Positions 46,601-60,750 are shown, numbered from the stretch's first letter. The stretch is DNA of 64,000 nucleotides from Desulfovibrio sp. X2 (GCF_000422205.1 NZ_ATHV01000007.1:21515-85514); one strand, 5' to 3'. Notes: generated by a model from the letters alone, not told the origin. Made by a program: numbers and translations.

Positions 46601-47633
46601 CCGCGAGGCGGCGGGCACGGGGCTGCCCAGGAGGCCCGAGGAGAAGAGCATGCGCATGCTCTTCTCCATGCGCATCGGCGACGAGGCCATCTGCTTCAAG
46701 GACGTCTGCCTGGCCGAGGAATGGAGCCTGCCGCGCATCATCGAGGTGGGGGCCAGGGTCAACCAGTTCGTGCTCGGCACCTACCTGCGCGTCAGCGACC
46801 TCGTCCGCGGCGGGGAAGCCGCGGACGCCGGGCGCGACGCCCCGGGCCGGAAGGCCGCCCCGAAAGCCGCGCCCAGGGCAGCGCAGAAGGTCGCCATAGA
46901 CCCGCGCGACCTGACCAAGCTCGGCCGCAGGATCTTCTCGGTCTTCGCGCCCAGGAAGCACAAGATCGACCGCCTGAGCTTCGTGCACATGGAGCGCGGC
47001 ATGCTCGACCGCCTGAGCTTCGGGGCCGTGAAGGCGGGTAGGGGCAGGCCGCAGTACCAGGTCCTGGCCGGGCAGATGAACCACCGCACGAGGCGCCTGG
47101 ACCTCCTGGAGCTCAAGCGCGCCCCGGACCTCTGCTGGCTCGTGGCCTGGATCGAGGCCAACGAGATCTACTTCCACGACCTGCCGCTGAAGGTGGACTA
47201 CAACCTCTCCCCGGTCATCGCCCAGGACGTGGAGGAGCTTCTGCTGGCGCTCGGGGACTTCTTCCCGCGCCAGGTGACCTTCGAGACGGACATCGAGGAG
47301 AGCCTCTCGCCCGAGCGCGTGGTCAGGGCCTTCTTCGTGCTCAACCTGACCCTGCCGCGCGAGACCCCGGCCATCCGCCAGGCCTCGCTGGTCTATTCCA
47401 CGAACTGGGGCGAGATGTTCTGCCGGACCGTGCCCGTCGCGGACGAGTCCATCATCCTCGACCCGCACGAGTTCCTGGCCGCGCACGTGGAGCAGGACTG
47501 CTCCGAGATGCCGGTCATGGGCTCCTTCGTGCCCGAGCGCGCCGCCTGCCCGGGCATCCGCATCACCCGCCCGCAGCTCCCCGAAGAGGTCATCCCGCGC
47601 AGCGCGGGGCCGCGCAGGCGGACCCGGCGCTAG
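43605..47633 (+). CDS. Very large class I adenylate cyclase with pentapeptide repeats
   Basis: 1342 residues from ATG 43605 (start uncertain; frame open to 43299). Residues 1-430 are helical, Leu/Ala-rich, possibly HEAT-like. About 456-612 are pentapeptide-type repeats (RFTDCSFTGCVFDRAVF; RFENCTFRETRFFGCDF). About 650-1000 match class I (CyaA) cyclases: AIYTIGSLGTIAQSEDSDVDYW in parts, with Gly-Ser at 764-765 and the DxD at 776-778, then VYFFLMDEKSVRENNFGSSGG in parts and EEFYRSAVHVAGKKPIWWLAEP. The C-terminal ~330 residues are unassigned. It would make cAMP from ATP. It is convergent with the DUF362 gene, overlapping by four bases. Confidence 0.85.
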   Translation: MLEASRLHDAANGLRAFLASPPPPRLWPEIRRLAECFIIDEPAPTVAGSTERELRAALFAACAGEPEDAVLDALRSEAALTLFTLARLFSPAPAEASSGAAPGNAEPGGLGLLAFDLLPRLGAFGRILAVTLVEQGVVPAGDAAAVLAEMPQTPRHLLFNRLLLSPRRNDAAFRDFALSALGALREASVEEGARLLGRFGGVVPGPAFPLREALLAGPFGSHALHLASQRTLSGELLDLVPCLFGLGSQELAERLARLAAQAEDADQAAPLLEAVMGLAPQPVRGLTHGLAQSLRSADREIVLPVLETLATVGMHGIGRILAGLYAATRGAAMRKALIARLPLLPPREQRAFLDAVPERERPAVLLLCFLLLGRVDPVNMERCLAARAGEAREAAAKLLEHVAVLVPRGTLDGPPDGDEEGGREPDVPVEKDLRMQDEESLRFAARGRRMEAPVFSAVRFTQADFAGSRLSSARFTDCSFTGCVFDRAVFREARFVRCRFENCTFRETRFFGCDFGDCVLAMCLLRRASFAEGSMEAVSFDWGLLMQTSLSLLSIRTCRFRGLDLSGSDWDRLRAEGVEFADCAIHGARFAALTLRNVSFDACTFKGCTVDGVDSDDPVVGALADRTLLTRLRAVSGALESQRLPSLSREAVELAGQTVVEWLRETERRRTCRPFIANNDRRLSWGMEKLGARGAEFFAMVPLLLHGDFFDRETGLYPVAPPCRVAAYQPTYSALEAARRRFPSAALKAPQPGAVPIEAIYTIGSLGTIAQSEDSDVDYWLCCKLEELAEQDVEGLRQKCEIIRDWAEEEFGLEVYFFLMDEKSVRENNFGSSGGESSGTAQALMLKEEFYRSAVHVAGKKPIWWLAEPGAGQAAYDAAMERLVRDEARERFIDLGHVPSIPAAEFFGASLWQIVKALKSPFKSIMKFGLLEKYVAQARHGVLLCDRVKANILAGCTDLRAVDPYVLLFLEVAEFYAAQGDREAVELIKMSFFLKARIGREAAGTGLPRRPEEKSMRMLFSMRIGDEAICFKDVCLAEEWSLPRIIEVGARVNQFVLGTYLRVSDLVRGGEAADAGRDAPGRKAAPKAAPRAAQKVAIDPRDLTKLGRRIFSVFAPRKHKIDRLSFVHMERGMLDRLSFGAVKAGRGRPQYQVLAGQMNHRTRRLDLLELKRAPDLCWLVAWIEANEIYFHDLPLKVDYNLSPVIAQDVEELLLALGDFFPRQVTFETDIEESLSPERVVRAFFVLNLTLPRETPAIRQASLVYSTNWGEMFCRTVPVADESIILDPHEFLAAHVEQDCSEMPVMGSFVPERAACPGIRITRPQLPEEVIPRSAGPRRRTRR

Positions 47634-48739
47634 GCCGTCTTCAGCACGTACTCGCGCGTGCCGATGCCGAGCCTTTCCGCGTAGTCCAGGCCGAAGGCCG
47701 CGGGCATCTTGGGGTTCAGCGCCAGGAACTTGCTCTCCCCGGCCTTGGTCCCCTTCGGCAGCTTGCTCGGGAAGAGCGGCGGCGCGGCGTCCACGAGGTC
47801 CAGGCAGGCCTGGTCCAGGGCCACGGGGTCGGTGGAGGCCAGCACGCCCAGGTCCGGGCAGATCGCCGCGTCCGAGAAGCCCATGCAGTCGCACTCCGGG
47901 GTCACGGAGAGGACGAAGTTCAGGTAGACCGCCGGGCGCTTCAGGTTCGAGGTCACGGCCAGGGCGTACTCCATCATCCGCTCGATGAAGCGGCCGTGCT
48001 CCATGCCCCAGTCCACCTCCAGGGCGCCGGTGCTGCAGGCGTGGAAGCAGGCGCCGCAGCCGACGCACAGCTCGCGCTCCACGGCGATGCGCTCCTTCTC
48101 GTCCAGGCGCAGGGCGCCCGGTGCGCAGACCTCGATGCACTGGCCGCAGGCCTTGCACTTCTCGGGGTCCAGCCTGGGGCCCATGCCGCAGTGCTGCTGC
48201 ATCTTGCCCTTGCGCGTGGCGCAGCCCATGGCCAGGTTCTTGAGCGCCCCGCCGTAGCCCGCGGCCACGTGCCCCTTGAAGTGGGAGAGCACGACCATGG
48301 AGTCCGCCTCCACGATGTCCGCGGCCAGGAAGGCCTCCGTGAAGTGGTTGCCGGCCACGGCCACGGCGCGCTCGTGGGTGCTGCGCAGGCCGTCGGCCAT
48401 GATCACGGGCGCGCCGAGCACGGCCGCGTCGTAGCCGTGGGCCGAGGCGACCATGCAGTGGGACACGGCCTCGCCGCGCTGCCCCACGTAGAGGGTGGAG
48501 GTGTCGGTGAGGAAGGGCTTGGCGCCGAGCCCCTTGAGGAAAGCGACCACGGGCTTTATCTGCAGCGGCTGCAGCTGGCTCGTGACGCCCGCCTCGCCGA
48601 AGTGCAGCTTCACGGCCGTGAGGTCGCCCGCGCGGACCGTCTCCCCTGCGCCCGCCTTCTTCAGCAGGCGGGTGATGCGCGCGTGGTAGGGGGCATTGTG
48701 CGTGGAACGGAGATTCCAGAAGTGGACCGTGGCCGCCAT
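47630..48739 (-). CDS. DUF362 protein with two 4Fe-4S clusters
   Basis: A protein of 369 residues from ATG 48739. The DUF362 domain (LTAVKLHFGEAGVTS; VVLSHFKGHVAAGYGGALKNLAMG in parts) encloses a ferredoxin insert with CKACGQCIEVCAPGAL and CVGCGACFHACSTGALE. A further Cys cluster lies at ECDCMGFSDAAICPD. It likely supplies electrons in the cytoplasm. It follows the LarE-like gene by 44 bases and the DUF39 gene lies before that, so the three look like one operon. Confidence 0.9.
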   Translation of the reverse strand: MAATVHFWNLRSTHNAPYHARITRLLKKAGAGETVRAGDLTAVKLHFGEAGVTSQLQPLQIKPVVAFLKGLGAKPFLTDTSTLYVGQRGEAVSHCMVASAHGYDAAVLGAPVIMADGLRSTHERAVAVAGNHFTEAFLAADIVEADSMVVLSHFKGHVAAGYGGALKNLAMGCATRKGKMQQHCGMGPRLDPEKCKACGQCIEVCAPGALRLDEKERIAVERELCVGCGACFHACSTGALEVDWGMEHGRFIERMMEYALAVTSNLKRPAVYLNFVLSVTPECDCMGFSDAAICPDLGVLASTDPVALDQACLDLVDAAPPLFPSKLPKGTKAGESKFLALNPKMPAAFGLDYAERLGIGTREYVLKTA

Positions 48740-48783
48740 GTCGTCCTCCTCGTTCGCGGCCCGCGATCCGGGCCGACGGGCCG

Positions 48784-49629
48784 TCAGGCGTCCGCCTGCC
48801 CGGCGTTGTCGTCGAAATAGCCGCTCACCGTCTCGCTGTAGAGGATCTGCGGCGGGGTGGCGAAGCGTTCGCGCACCATGGCCAGGACGGCGCGCTCGTG
48901 CCCCCTGGCGTGGCCGCGCTCGCGGGCGTGGATCTGCACCACGATCCGGCCGTCCGCGTGCAGGCGCAACCGGAAGTCGCGAAGCCCCAGGCCCTCCACC
49001 TCCTGCTCCACCTCGGCGGTCTTGCGCAGCAGCTCCGCGCTCACGATCATGCCGTATTCCAGGCGCGTGAACAGGCAGGGGCGGCTCGGCTGCTCCGGGT
49101 CGGCGAGGCCGAGCTCCCGGGCCAGCTCGCGCAGCTCGGCCTTGCGGATCCCGGCCAGGGCCCAGGGGCTGACCACCCCGAGCTCGGCCAGGGCCGTGAG
49201 GCCGGGCCTGTAGCCCTGAAGGTCGTCGGCGTGGCTGCCCTCCACGACGAGCTCGGCGCCGAGCTCGCGGGCCAGGGAGGCGATGCGGCGGAACATGACG
49301 CCCTTGCAGACGTAGCAGCGCTGCCTGCCGTTGTGCAGGACCTCGACCCGGTTCAGGGGGTCGGCCTCCACGGTGTGGAAGGGCCTGCCCTGGGCCGCGA
49401 GCCAGGCCACGGCCCGGGCGGATTCGCGCATGGGGATGTGGGGGCCGGTGACGTGCACCGCCGTGAAGGGCAGGTCCCACTGCCGGAGCACGTGGGCCAG
49501 GAGCCGCGAGTCCAGCCCGCCGGACACCGAGACGATGCCCGTGAGGGGCGGGAGGGCGGCGTCCGCCCTCCCCTGCCGCGTCACGGCCGCGCGCACGGCC
49601 TCGAGCTTGCTCTTGAGCGCCTGCCTCAT
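48784..49629 (-). CDS. LarE-like ATP-dependent sulfurtransferase (PP-loop)
   Basis: A protein of 281 residues from ATG 49629. The PP-loop pyrophosphatase motif is SVSGGLDSRLLAHVL (about residues 34-48). Further LarE-type features: HNGRQRCYVCKGVMF with two Cys, EGSHADDLQGYRPGL, and SRPCLFTRLEYG, where the Cys corresponds in position to the sacrificial sulfur donor Cys of LarE. LarE inserts sulfur into the lactate-racemase cofactor. No larA, larB or larC is present here, so another sulfur-transfer role, linked to the DUF39 gene 11 bases upstream, is suggested. Confidence 0.85.
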   Translation of the reverse strand: MRQALKSKLEAVRAAVTRQGRADAALPPLTGIVSVSGGLDSRLLAHVLRQWDLPFTAVHVTGPHIPMRESARAVAWLAAQGRPFHTVEADPLNRVEVLHNGRQRCYVCKGVMFRRIASLARELGAELVVEGSHADDLQGYRPGLTALAELGVVSPWALAGIRKAELRELARELGLADPEQPSRPCLFTRLEYGMIVSAELLRKTAEVEQEVEGLGLRDFRLRLHADGRIVVQIHARERGHARGHERAVLAMVRERFATPPQILYSETVSGYFDDNAGQADA

Positions 49630-49640
49630 AGTAAAGCCGC

Positions 49641-50813
49641 TCAGAACGCCGGAATCTGCTCCTGGGCCTCGGTCAGCAGGAAGGAGCCGCTCATGATGCG
49701 GGCCTTCAGCTCCTCGGCGATCTCGAGCGCGATGACCCGGCTCGAGACCGGCACCGTGGGCACCTGCTCGCCGTTCACGGTGATCTCGCCGGACATGAGC
49801 TCCTCGAAGGTGGGCTGGCCCAACACGCGCTTCACGCCGTTCGGGTAGTCGTGGCCGTAATCGACCACGGGCATGGTGATGTCGGCGTCCGAGACGGACG
49901 TGTACCAGGCCATCTCCTCGTCCAGGATCGGAATGGGGATGCCGATGCCCACCGACAGGGAGACGCCGTAGCCGAGGATGCTCGCGCCGCGCACGTAGCG
50001 GGGGTTCATCTGCTTCATGTCGCCGCGGACCATGATCGTGCCCGCGGGGTGCAGCGGCAGGTTGCGCTCGTTGCGCCTGGGCCTCGGGTTGTGCTGCGTG
50101 CCCGCGCCGAGCACCCAGCCCGTGCCGCCGCCGAGGAATATCTTGGTGCCCAGGCCGATGGTCCTGAACATGGGGTCGTTGAAGAGCGGCGAGAGTTCGC
50201 CCGCGGTGGCGAAGTTGGCGTTGCGCACGTTGGGCTTGAGCGGCCCCATGTAGGTGTAGATCGTGCGCGAGGTCATGTTCACGGCCACGTTGTAGCTCTG
50301 GTAGCAGTTGCGCGGATTGAGGAGCTGGGCGTAGGGCAGGTCCGCCAGGGTGACGTCCTTCTCCAGCTTCTTCTTCGGGTAGCAGTCCGTGCCGTGGGCC
50401 TCGCACCACAGGCTCACGGCCTTGCCGCGGATGAGGTCCTCGATGACGTGGCCGCCGCCGTACTTGAACGTCCCAGGATGGATCTTGTTCAGCGGGTCGT
50501 CCTTGGAAAGCTCCGTGGCCCCGAGGTACGCGTCCACCGCGGCCAGGCCCGCATGGCAGGGCACGTTGTTCATGCGCATCTTCTGGACCTTGATGACCGG
50601 CGGCTCCTGCCCGATGTTGAAGAGCATGCCCGAGGAGCACATGGGCGAGAAGGTGCCCGTGGTGACCACGTCCACTTCCCTGGCCGCCTTGACCTTGCCC
50701 ATGCTGCGCACGGCCTCGACCATCTCCGAGGCGTTGAGCACCACGGCCTTGCCCTTGCGGATGCGCTCGTTGATTTCCTGAACCGTCTTCGTGACCTGCT
50801 TGGCGCCGGACAT
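49641..50813 (-). CDS. DUF39 homocysteine biosynthesis protein (HcyS type)
   Basis: A protein of 390 residues from ATG 50813. DUF39 family: EVDVVTTGTFSPMCSSGMLFNIG (in parts), MNNVPCHAGLAAVDAYLGATE (in parts), HVIEDLIRGKAV, NPRNCYQSYNVAVN, GTGWVLGAGTQHNP. Members in methanogens and Desulfovibrio make homocysteine from aspartate semialdehyde and a reduced sulfur source. This one lacks a fused NIL/ferredoxin part; a DUF362-ferredoxin and a LarE-like sulfurtransferase lie directly downstream. Several conserved Cys are seen. First gene of a three-gene minus-strand run, divergent from dnaA. Confidence 0.9.
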   Translation of the reverse strand: MSGAKQVTKTVQEINERIRKGKAVVLNASEMVEAVRSMGKVKAAREVDVVTTGTFSPMCSSGMLFNIGQEPPVIKVQKMRMNNVPCHAGLAAVDAYLGATELSKDDPLNKIHPGTFKYGGGHVIEDLIRGKAVSLWCEAHGTDCYPKKKLEKDVTLADLPYAQLLNPRNCYQSYNVAVNMTSRTIYTYMGPLKPNVRNANFATAGELSPLFNDPMFRTIGLGTKIFLGGGTGWVLGAGTQHNPRPRRNERNLPLHPAGTIMVRGDMKQMNPRYVRGASILGYGVSLSVGIGIPIPILDEEMAWYTSVSDADITMPVVDYGHDYPNGVKRVLGQPTFEELMSGEITVNGEQVPTVPVSSRVIALEIAEELKARIMSGSFLLTEAQEQIPAF

Positions 50814-51187
50814 CTCTTCCCTCCTGGGGAAAACCCGCTCGCGGGTCGGCTTTTCAGCCGTGAAATAATGGGGGGCAATAGTGGCCCAAAGCCGTCGGCT
50901 TGGCAACCTGTCCCGCGGCAGGGAACATGAGGCCGGCCACCCCCTTGCGAAGCGCCCGCGGGACGCGCTTACAGCAAGGAAAAACGAAGGGTTTTTCCAC
51001 TGTCCCGGCAAGCCCTTGGAGGGATCGCGGTCAAGGGCTTTCCTGGCCACAAATTACTTGGCTTAAGTCCTTATTTCAGTTATATGAAGAGCTGTGGGGA
51101 GACGGGACGGAATTTCACGTTCGTCATAGTTCGATCAGGTTTTCGGACGCCCAGTTCTCCAATGAACCACAACAACACCTTCCCCCT
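50814..51187. other. Divergent region upstream of dnaA
   Basis: Holds the leaders of the DUF39 gene and dnaA. A 9-bp inverted repeat AAGCCCTTG (51010-51018) / CAAGGGCTT (51032-51040) is followed by an AT-richer stretch (51045-51095). GTTCG motifs start at 51119 and 51129, with GTTTTCG at 51139. No TTATCCACA DnaA box was seen by eye. The dnaA frame stays open throughout. Confidence 0.4.
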
Positions 51188-52501
51188 TTGAAAAACGCCC
51201 TACGCACCCATCTCGAACAGGCTTTCTCCGACATGGAGCTCAGGCGCTGGTTCGACCCGCTGAGCCTGGAAGTCCAGGAACGGGAAAAACGCCTGCAGGT
51301 CACCTTCCCCCATTCCTTCTTCTCCACCTGGTTCGCCCAGAACGTGCAGGGCCGTTTCGAGGAGCAGCTCTCCTCCTTCCTCGGCCCCGGCTTCGTCATC
51401 GCCTACTCCACGGGCCGCGGCGCCACCGCCCCCAAGGAGAGCCTGCCCGCGCAAAGCGGCGGAACCAAGTCCATCGACTTCCCCTTCGGCGGCCAGTTCA
51501 GCTTCGAATCCTTCCTGGTCAACCAGAAGAACTATTTCCCCCTGGCCTCGGCGCGCGAGGTGGCCAAGCAGCAGTCGATCATCTTCAACCCCTTCATCGT
51601 CTGCGGCGAGAACGGCTCGGGCAAGACGCACCTCATCCGCGCCATCGCCAACGAGGTCAGCAAGAAGCCCGAGAGCACCAGCATCTTCCTGGGCACGGTC
51701 GAGGACATCGGCAACATCTACGCCACCCGCTTCGGCGGCGACGTGTTCAAGGCGCGCGAGCACTTCACGAGCTACGACGTCCTGTGCATCGACGACTTCC
51801 AGCTCATCCAGAAGAACCTGGCCCTGCAGCAGGAGCTGGTCGTCCTCTTCAACGCCTTCTACGACAACCGCAAGCAGATGGTCTTCGCCTGCTCGGACAA
51901 GCTGACCTCCTACGACTTCCTGCACCCCACGCTCAAGTCCCGCCTGGAATGGGGGCTCATCGTCAACCTGAAGGCCCCGGACCTCGAGATCCGCGTGCAG
52001 TACATCCGCCAGCAGTGCCGCCAGAAGAAGATCAGCCTGGACAAGGAACAGATCCTCATGCTCGGCCAGCGCTTCCAGGACTTCAGGTTCCTGCAGGGCA
52101 TCCTCCTGAAGATCTTCGCCTACAAGGAGCTGGTCAACAAGGATATCGGGCCCAAGGACTTCGACCTCATCCTCGCGCACACCGAGGACGCGCCCAAGCC
52201 CGCCCTGACCTCGGACATGATCATCGAGACCGTGGGCGAGCACTTCAGCATCAGCCCCAAGGAGATCAAGGGCGCCAAGCGCCACCACGAGATCGTCAAG
52301 GCGCGGCAGATGGCCATGTTCCTCTGCCGCGAGCTGCTCGGCTCCTCGTTCCCCGCCCTGGGCCGGATATTCGGCGGAAAGGACCACTCCACGGCCCTGT
52401 ACGCCGTCAATAAAGTCAAGAAAATGCAGAAGGTTAACAAGGATACGAAACAACTGTTGATAACTTTGAAACAAAAGTGCGTTACCAGGGACCGGACATG
52501 A
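51188..52501 (+). CDS. dnaA: Chromosomal replication initiator DnaA (divergent)
   Basis: 437 residues if it starts at TTG 51188 (LKNALRTHLEQAFSD); no good ribosome site is seen and the frame is open to 50900, so the start is uncertain. Domain I (LRRWFDPLSLEV), a linker, AAA+ domain with Walker A CGENGSGKTHLIRAIA (usual form GGVGLGKTHL) and Walker B VLCIDDFQLI, SRLEWGLIVNLKAPDLEIR (box VII region), and domain IV with FGGKDHSTALYAVNKVKK in place of the usual FGGRDHTTVLHA. It initiates replication. First gene of dnaA-dnaN-gyrB-gyrA. Confidence 0.9.
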   Translation: MKNALRTHLEQAFSDMELRRWFDPLSLEVQEREKRLQVTFPHSFFSTWFAQNVQGRFEEQLSSFLGPGFVIAYSTGRGATAPKESLPAQSGGTKSIDFPFGGQFSFESFLVNQKNYFPLASAREVAKQQSIIFNPFIVCGENGSGKTHLIRAIANEVSKKPESTSIFLGTVEDIGNIYATRFGGDVFKAREHFTSYDVLCIDDFQLIQKNLALQQELVVLFNAFYDNRKQMVFACSDKLTSYDFLHPTLKSRLEWGLIVNLKAPDLEIRVQYIRQQCRQKKISLDKEQILMLGQRFQDFRFLQGILLKIFAYKELVNKDIGPKDFDLILAHTEDAPKPALTSDMIIETVGEHFSISPKEIKGAKRHHEIVKARQMAMFLCRELLGSSFPALGRIFGGKDHSTALYAVNKVKKMQKVNKDTKQLLITLKQKCVTRDRT

Positions 52502-52527
52502 TCCAGATCCATCCGCGTGTGCGCCCG

Positions 52528-52554
52528 GTTCCTTGGAGGTTCCCTGTTTGTTCC
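52528..52554 (+). repeat. Three GTTCC motifs with 11-bp phasing between dnaA and dnaN
   Basis: GTTCC begins at 52528, 52539 and 52550, exactly one helical turn apart. GAAC motifs lie further on at 52592 and 52600. The same core motif is arrayed in the elements at 40280 and 59584. Confidence 0.55.
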
Positions 52555-52588
52555 AATAAAATCCAGCTATGACTGCTGGATAGGTGAG

Positions 52589-56213
<3,625 letters not shown>

Positions 56214-56306
56214 CCGGCATCCGGCCGGTCTGCGTCCAGCCGCACGCAAACGCCTGCCGGGCAGGGCATCGGCCCTTGCCTCCCGGGCGAACGACGGAGA
56301 TATCGT

Positions 56307-58743
<2,437 letters not shown>

Positions 58744-58763
<20 letters not shown>

Positions 58764-59577
58764 GGGGACGGATCGGGGGGCCCGCTGGATTTCGCTTCTG
58801 GCGGGCCTCCTCCTGGCCTTTTCCCTCATCGGCGGCTGCTCCCCCAAGCCGCCCAAGGAAGACGTCCTGGAGAAGGCCTCCAGGGCCTATGACCAGGGCC
58901 TGTACCTCGAAGCCGAGACCTTCTACGAGGAGTACCTCCAGAAGAACCCCGGCGACTCCCGCCGCTGGCAGGCCTGGAACCGGCTCCTCGACATCGTCAG
59001 CGTGATCCGCGGCGACAACGAGAAGGCCCACGTCATCCTCGAGGCCATGCTGCTCGAGTTCGGCTCCGAGCCGGACAAGGCGAGAGCCGTGCTCATCAAG
59101 CAGGGCGACCTGCTGCAGTCCGAAGGCCACCTCGACCAGGCCGTGGAAAGCTGGCAGAAGGCCCAGCGCCTCGGCCCCTCGCCCGAGCCCGACCCCTGCC
59201 TCCTCTCCCTGCGCTTCTCCCGCGCCTACACCACGGAAGGTCACTACGACCTGGCCCAGGACAGCCTGCGCGAATGCCTCTCCGAGGCCAAGGAACCCTC
59301 CTGCCTCACCCGCTGCCGCTACGAGCTGGCCCAGACCTACGGCCTGCAGGAGAACTGGCCCCAGGAGGCCGAGCTGCTCGAGCAGGTCATCGCCTCGGCC
59401 ACCATCTCCAAGGAGGACAAGAGCTCCGCCATCTACCTCCTGGCCGACGCCTACGCCAACTCCGGCCAGGTGGAGCGCGCCAAGAAGCTCCTGCAGTCCA
59501 TCCTCGCCACCTACCCCAACCCCAAAGCCGTCCAGACCAAGCTCGACCAGCTGAACCACACCCCCGGCAAGAAATAG
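58744..59577 (+). CDS. TPR-repeat lipoprotein coupled to gyrA
   Basis: A 277-residue lipoprotein: signal peptide ([18 protein letters not shown], lipobox IGGC, Cys at about 32), then tetratricopeptide-like helical pairs ([22 protein letters not shown] in parts; [38 protein letters not shown] in parts). It would sit in a membrane facing the periplasm and act as a scaffold. The overlap with gyrA suggests cotranscription, but a link to replication is not obvious. A REP-like hairpin follows its stop by 6 bases. Confidence 0.9.
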
Positions 59578-59583
59578 AATCCT

Positions 59584-59827
59584 GATGCCTCCGGCGGCCA
59601 GGGAGGGGCTGCGCGCCCCTCCCTGGACCCTCCCTGCGCCAGGCTGAGCCTGGACCCCTTTCGCACGCGCTGCGTCTGTCGGCCCTTTGCGAGGTCGTCT
59701 GAGCATGAATTGTTGTGATGACAGGTTGTTATCTATTTTGAGAACGAACAGGAACACCTTGGGAACATGCCAGGAACATGCTGTGAACAGGGTTTGGAAC
59801 ATGGTTAGGAACAAAGTTTTGCACAGG
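59584..59827 (-). repeat. Seven-motif GTTC-array element, copy 2 (inverted), with REP-like hairpin
   Basis: In plus-strand order: GATGCCTCCGGCGG with an 11-bp stem CCAGGGAGGGG (59598-59608) / CCCCTCCCTGG (59616-59626); hairpin CCAGGCTGAGCCTGG (59639-59653); then seven GAAC motifs with flanking base at 59741, 59751, 59762, 59773, 59784, 59796 and 59808, spaced 10, 11, 11, 11, 12 and 12. It is the inverted relative of 40280-40508. It fills most of the 339-bp gap 59578-59916, in which no gene is seen. Confidence 0.8.
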
Positions 59828-59916
59828 GTGCGGCGCGCGGCCGCACCCGTGAAGAGGGAATGGAACCAGAGGGAAGAGGGAAGGAGAGAGGGAGGCGGGC
59901 TTCGCGGGGTCTGGGG

Positions 59917-60750
59917 TCAGACCTCGTTGTTCCGGAAGGCCTCGATCATGTCCCAGGTCAGGCTGAACCTGGACTCGTCGGCAGGCAGCGCGGAGCGGGG
60001 GTACCAGCCAGCCTCGGAGAGTTCCCCGGGGTCTATGGTTATGGTCCGCTCTCCGTGCAGGTCCGCGAAGAAGCCCATGAGGATAGACTGCGAGAAGGCC
60101 CAGGGCTGGCTCTTGTAGTAGCGCACGTTGGCGATCTCCAGGCCGACCTCCTCCTTGACCTCGCGCGCTATGGCCGCCTCGAGCGTCTCGCCGGGCTCAA
60201 CGAATCCCGCCACCAGGGCGAAGTTCGTGTACTCGCGCCCGGAGTACTTGGTCAGCAGCAGCTCCTCGCCGTCCGCCACCGCCACGATGATCGCGGGCGA
60301 TATCCTCGGGTACTTCACCAGCGAGCAGCACGGGCACTGCAGCGCCCGCTCCCGCTCCCTGGGCAGCATGGCGCAGCCGCATTGCCCGCAATAGCGGTTC
60401 GTTCTGTACCACTGGGCGAAATGGAAGGCCGTGGCGCAGGCAAAGGAGAGAAGGGCGGGCGCGAGGCTGCGCACCACGCGGATGCCGTTGTAGGTATATG
60501 GATTCGTTTCGTTTATTTCTTCTGGTGAATAGTAGAAGGCGGTCTCGTCCATGGAGAAGAGGTAGACGGCGTCGTCCGCCTTGTCCCGGAGCGCGGCCCG
60601 CACTTCCCCGTACGTCGGGACCGCGAGCCTGCCGCCGTCGGCCGCCAGCAGCACGCGCCCGTCCCGCAGGAACATGAGGTGGTCGTTCTCGCCGGGCGCG
60701 CCGTGGTCGGGATCGTAGGTCAGCGTGTGTGGGTCGATGTCCTGGAACAT
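59917..60750 (-). CDS. nudC: NADH pyrophosphatase / NAD-capped RNA hydrolase NudC
   Basis: A 277-residue Nudix enzyme. The middle zinc ribbon is CGQCGCAM..CPCC (about residues 120-145). The Nudix box is GFVEPGETLEAAIAREVKEEVG in parts (GFVEPGETLE; REVKEEVG, about 181-203). The NudC signature SQPWAFSQS follows. It splits NAD(H) to NMN(H) and AMP and, in E. coli, removes NAD caps from RNA. Start ATG 60750. It is 112 bases downstream of the helicase fusion gene on the same strand. Confidence 0.95.
   Translation of the reverse strand: MFQDIDPHTLTYDPDHGAPGENDHLMFLRDGRVLLAADGGRLAVPTYGEVRAALRDKADDAVYLFSMDETAFYYSPEEINETNPYTYNGIRVVRSLAPALLSFACATAFHFAQWYRTNRYCGQCGCAMLPRERERALQCPCCSLVKYPRISPAIIVAVADGEELLLTKYSGREYTNFALVAGFVEPGETLEAAIAREVKEEVGLEIANVRYYKSQPWAFSQSILMGFFADLHGERTITIDPGELSEAGWYPRSALPADESRFSLTWDMIEAFRNNEV

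Noticed and set aside
44301..48158. 1285-codon minus-strand frame opposite the adenylate cyclase
   Set aside because: Same shadow effect; the plus-strand frame has recognisable cyclase motifs. Its upper part is also a shadow of the DUF362 gene on the same strand.
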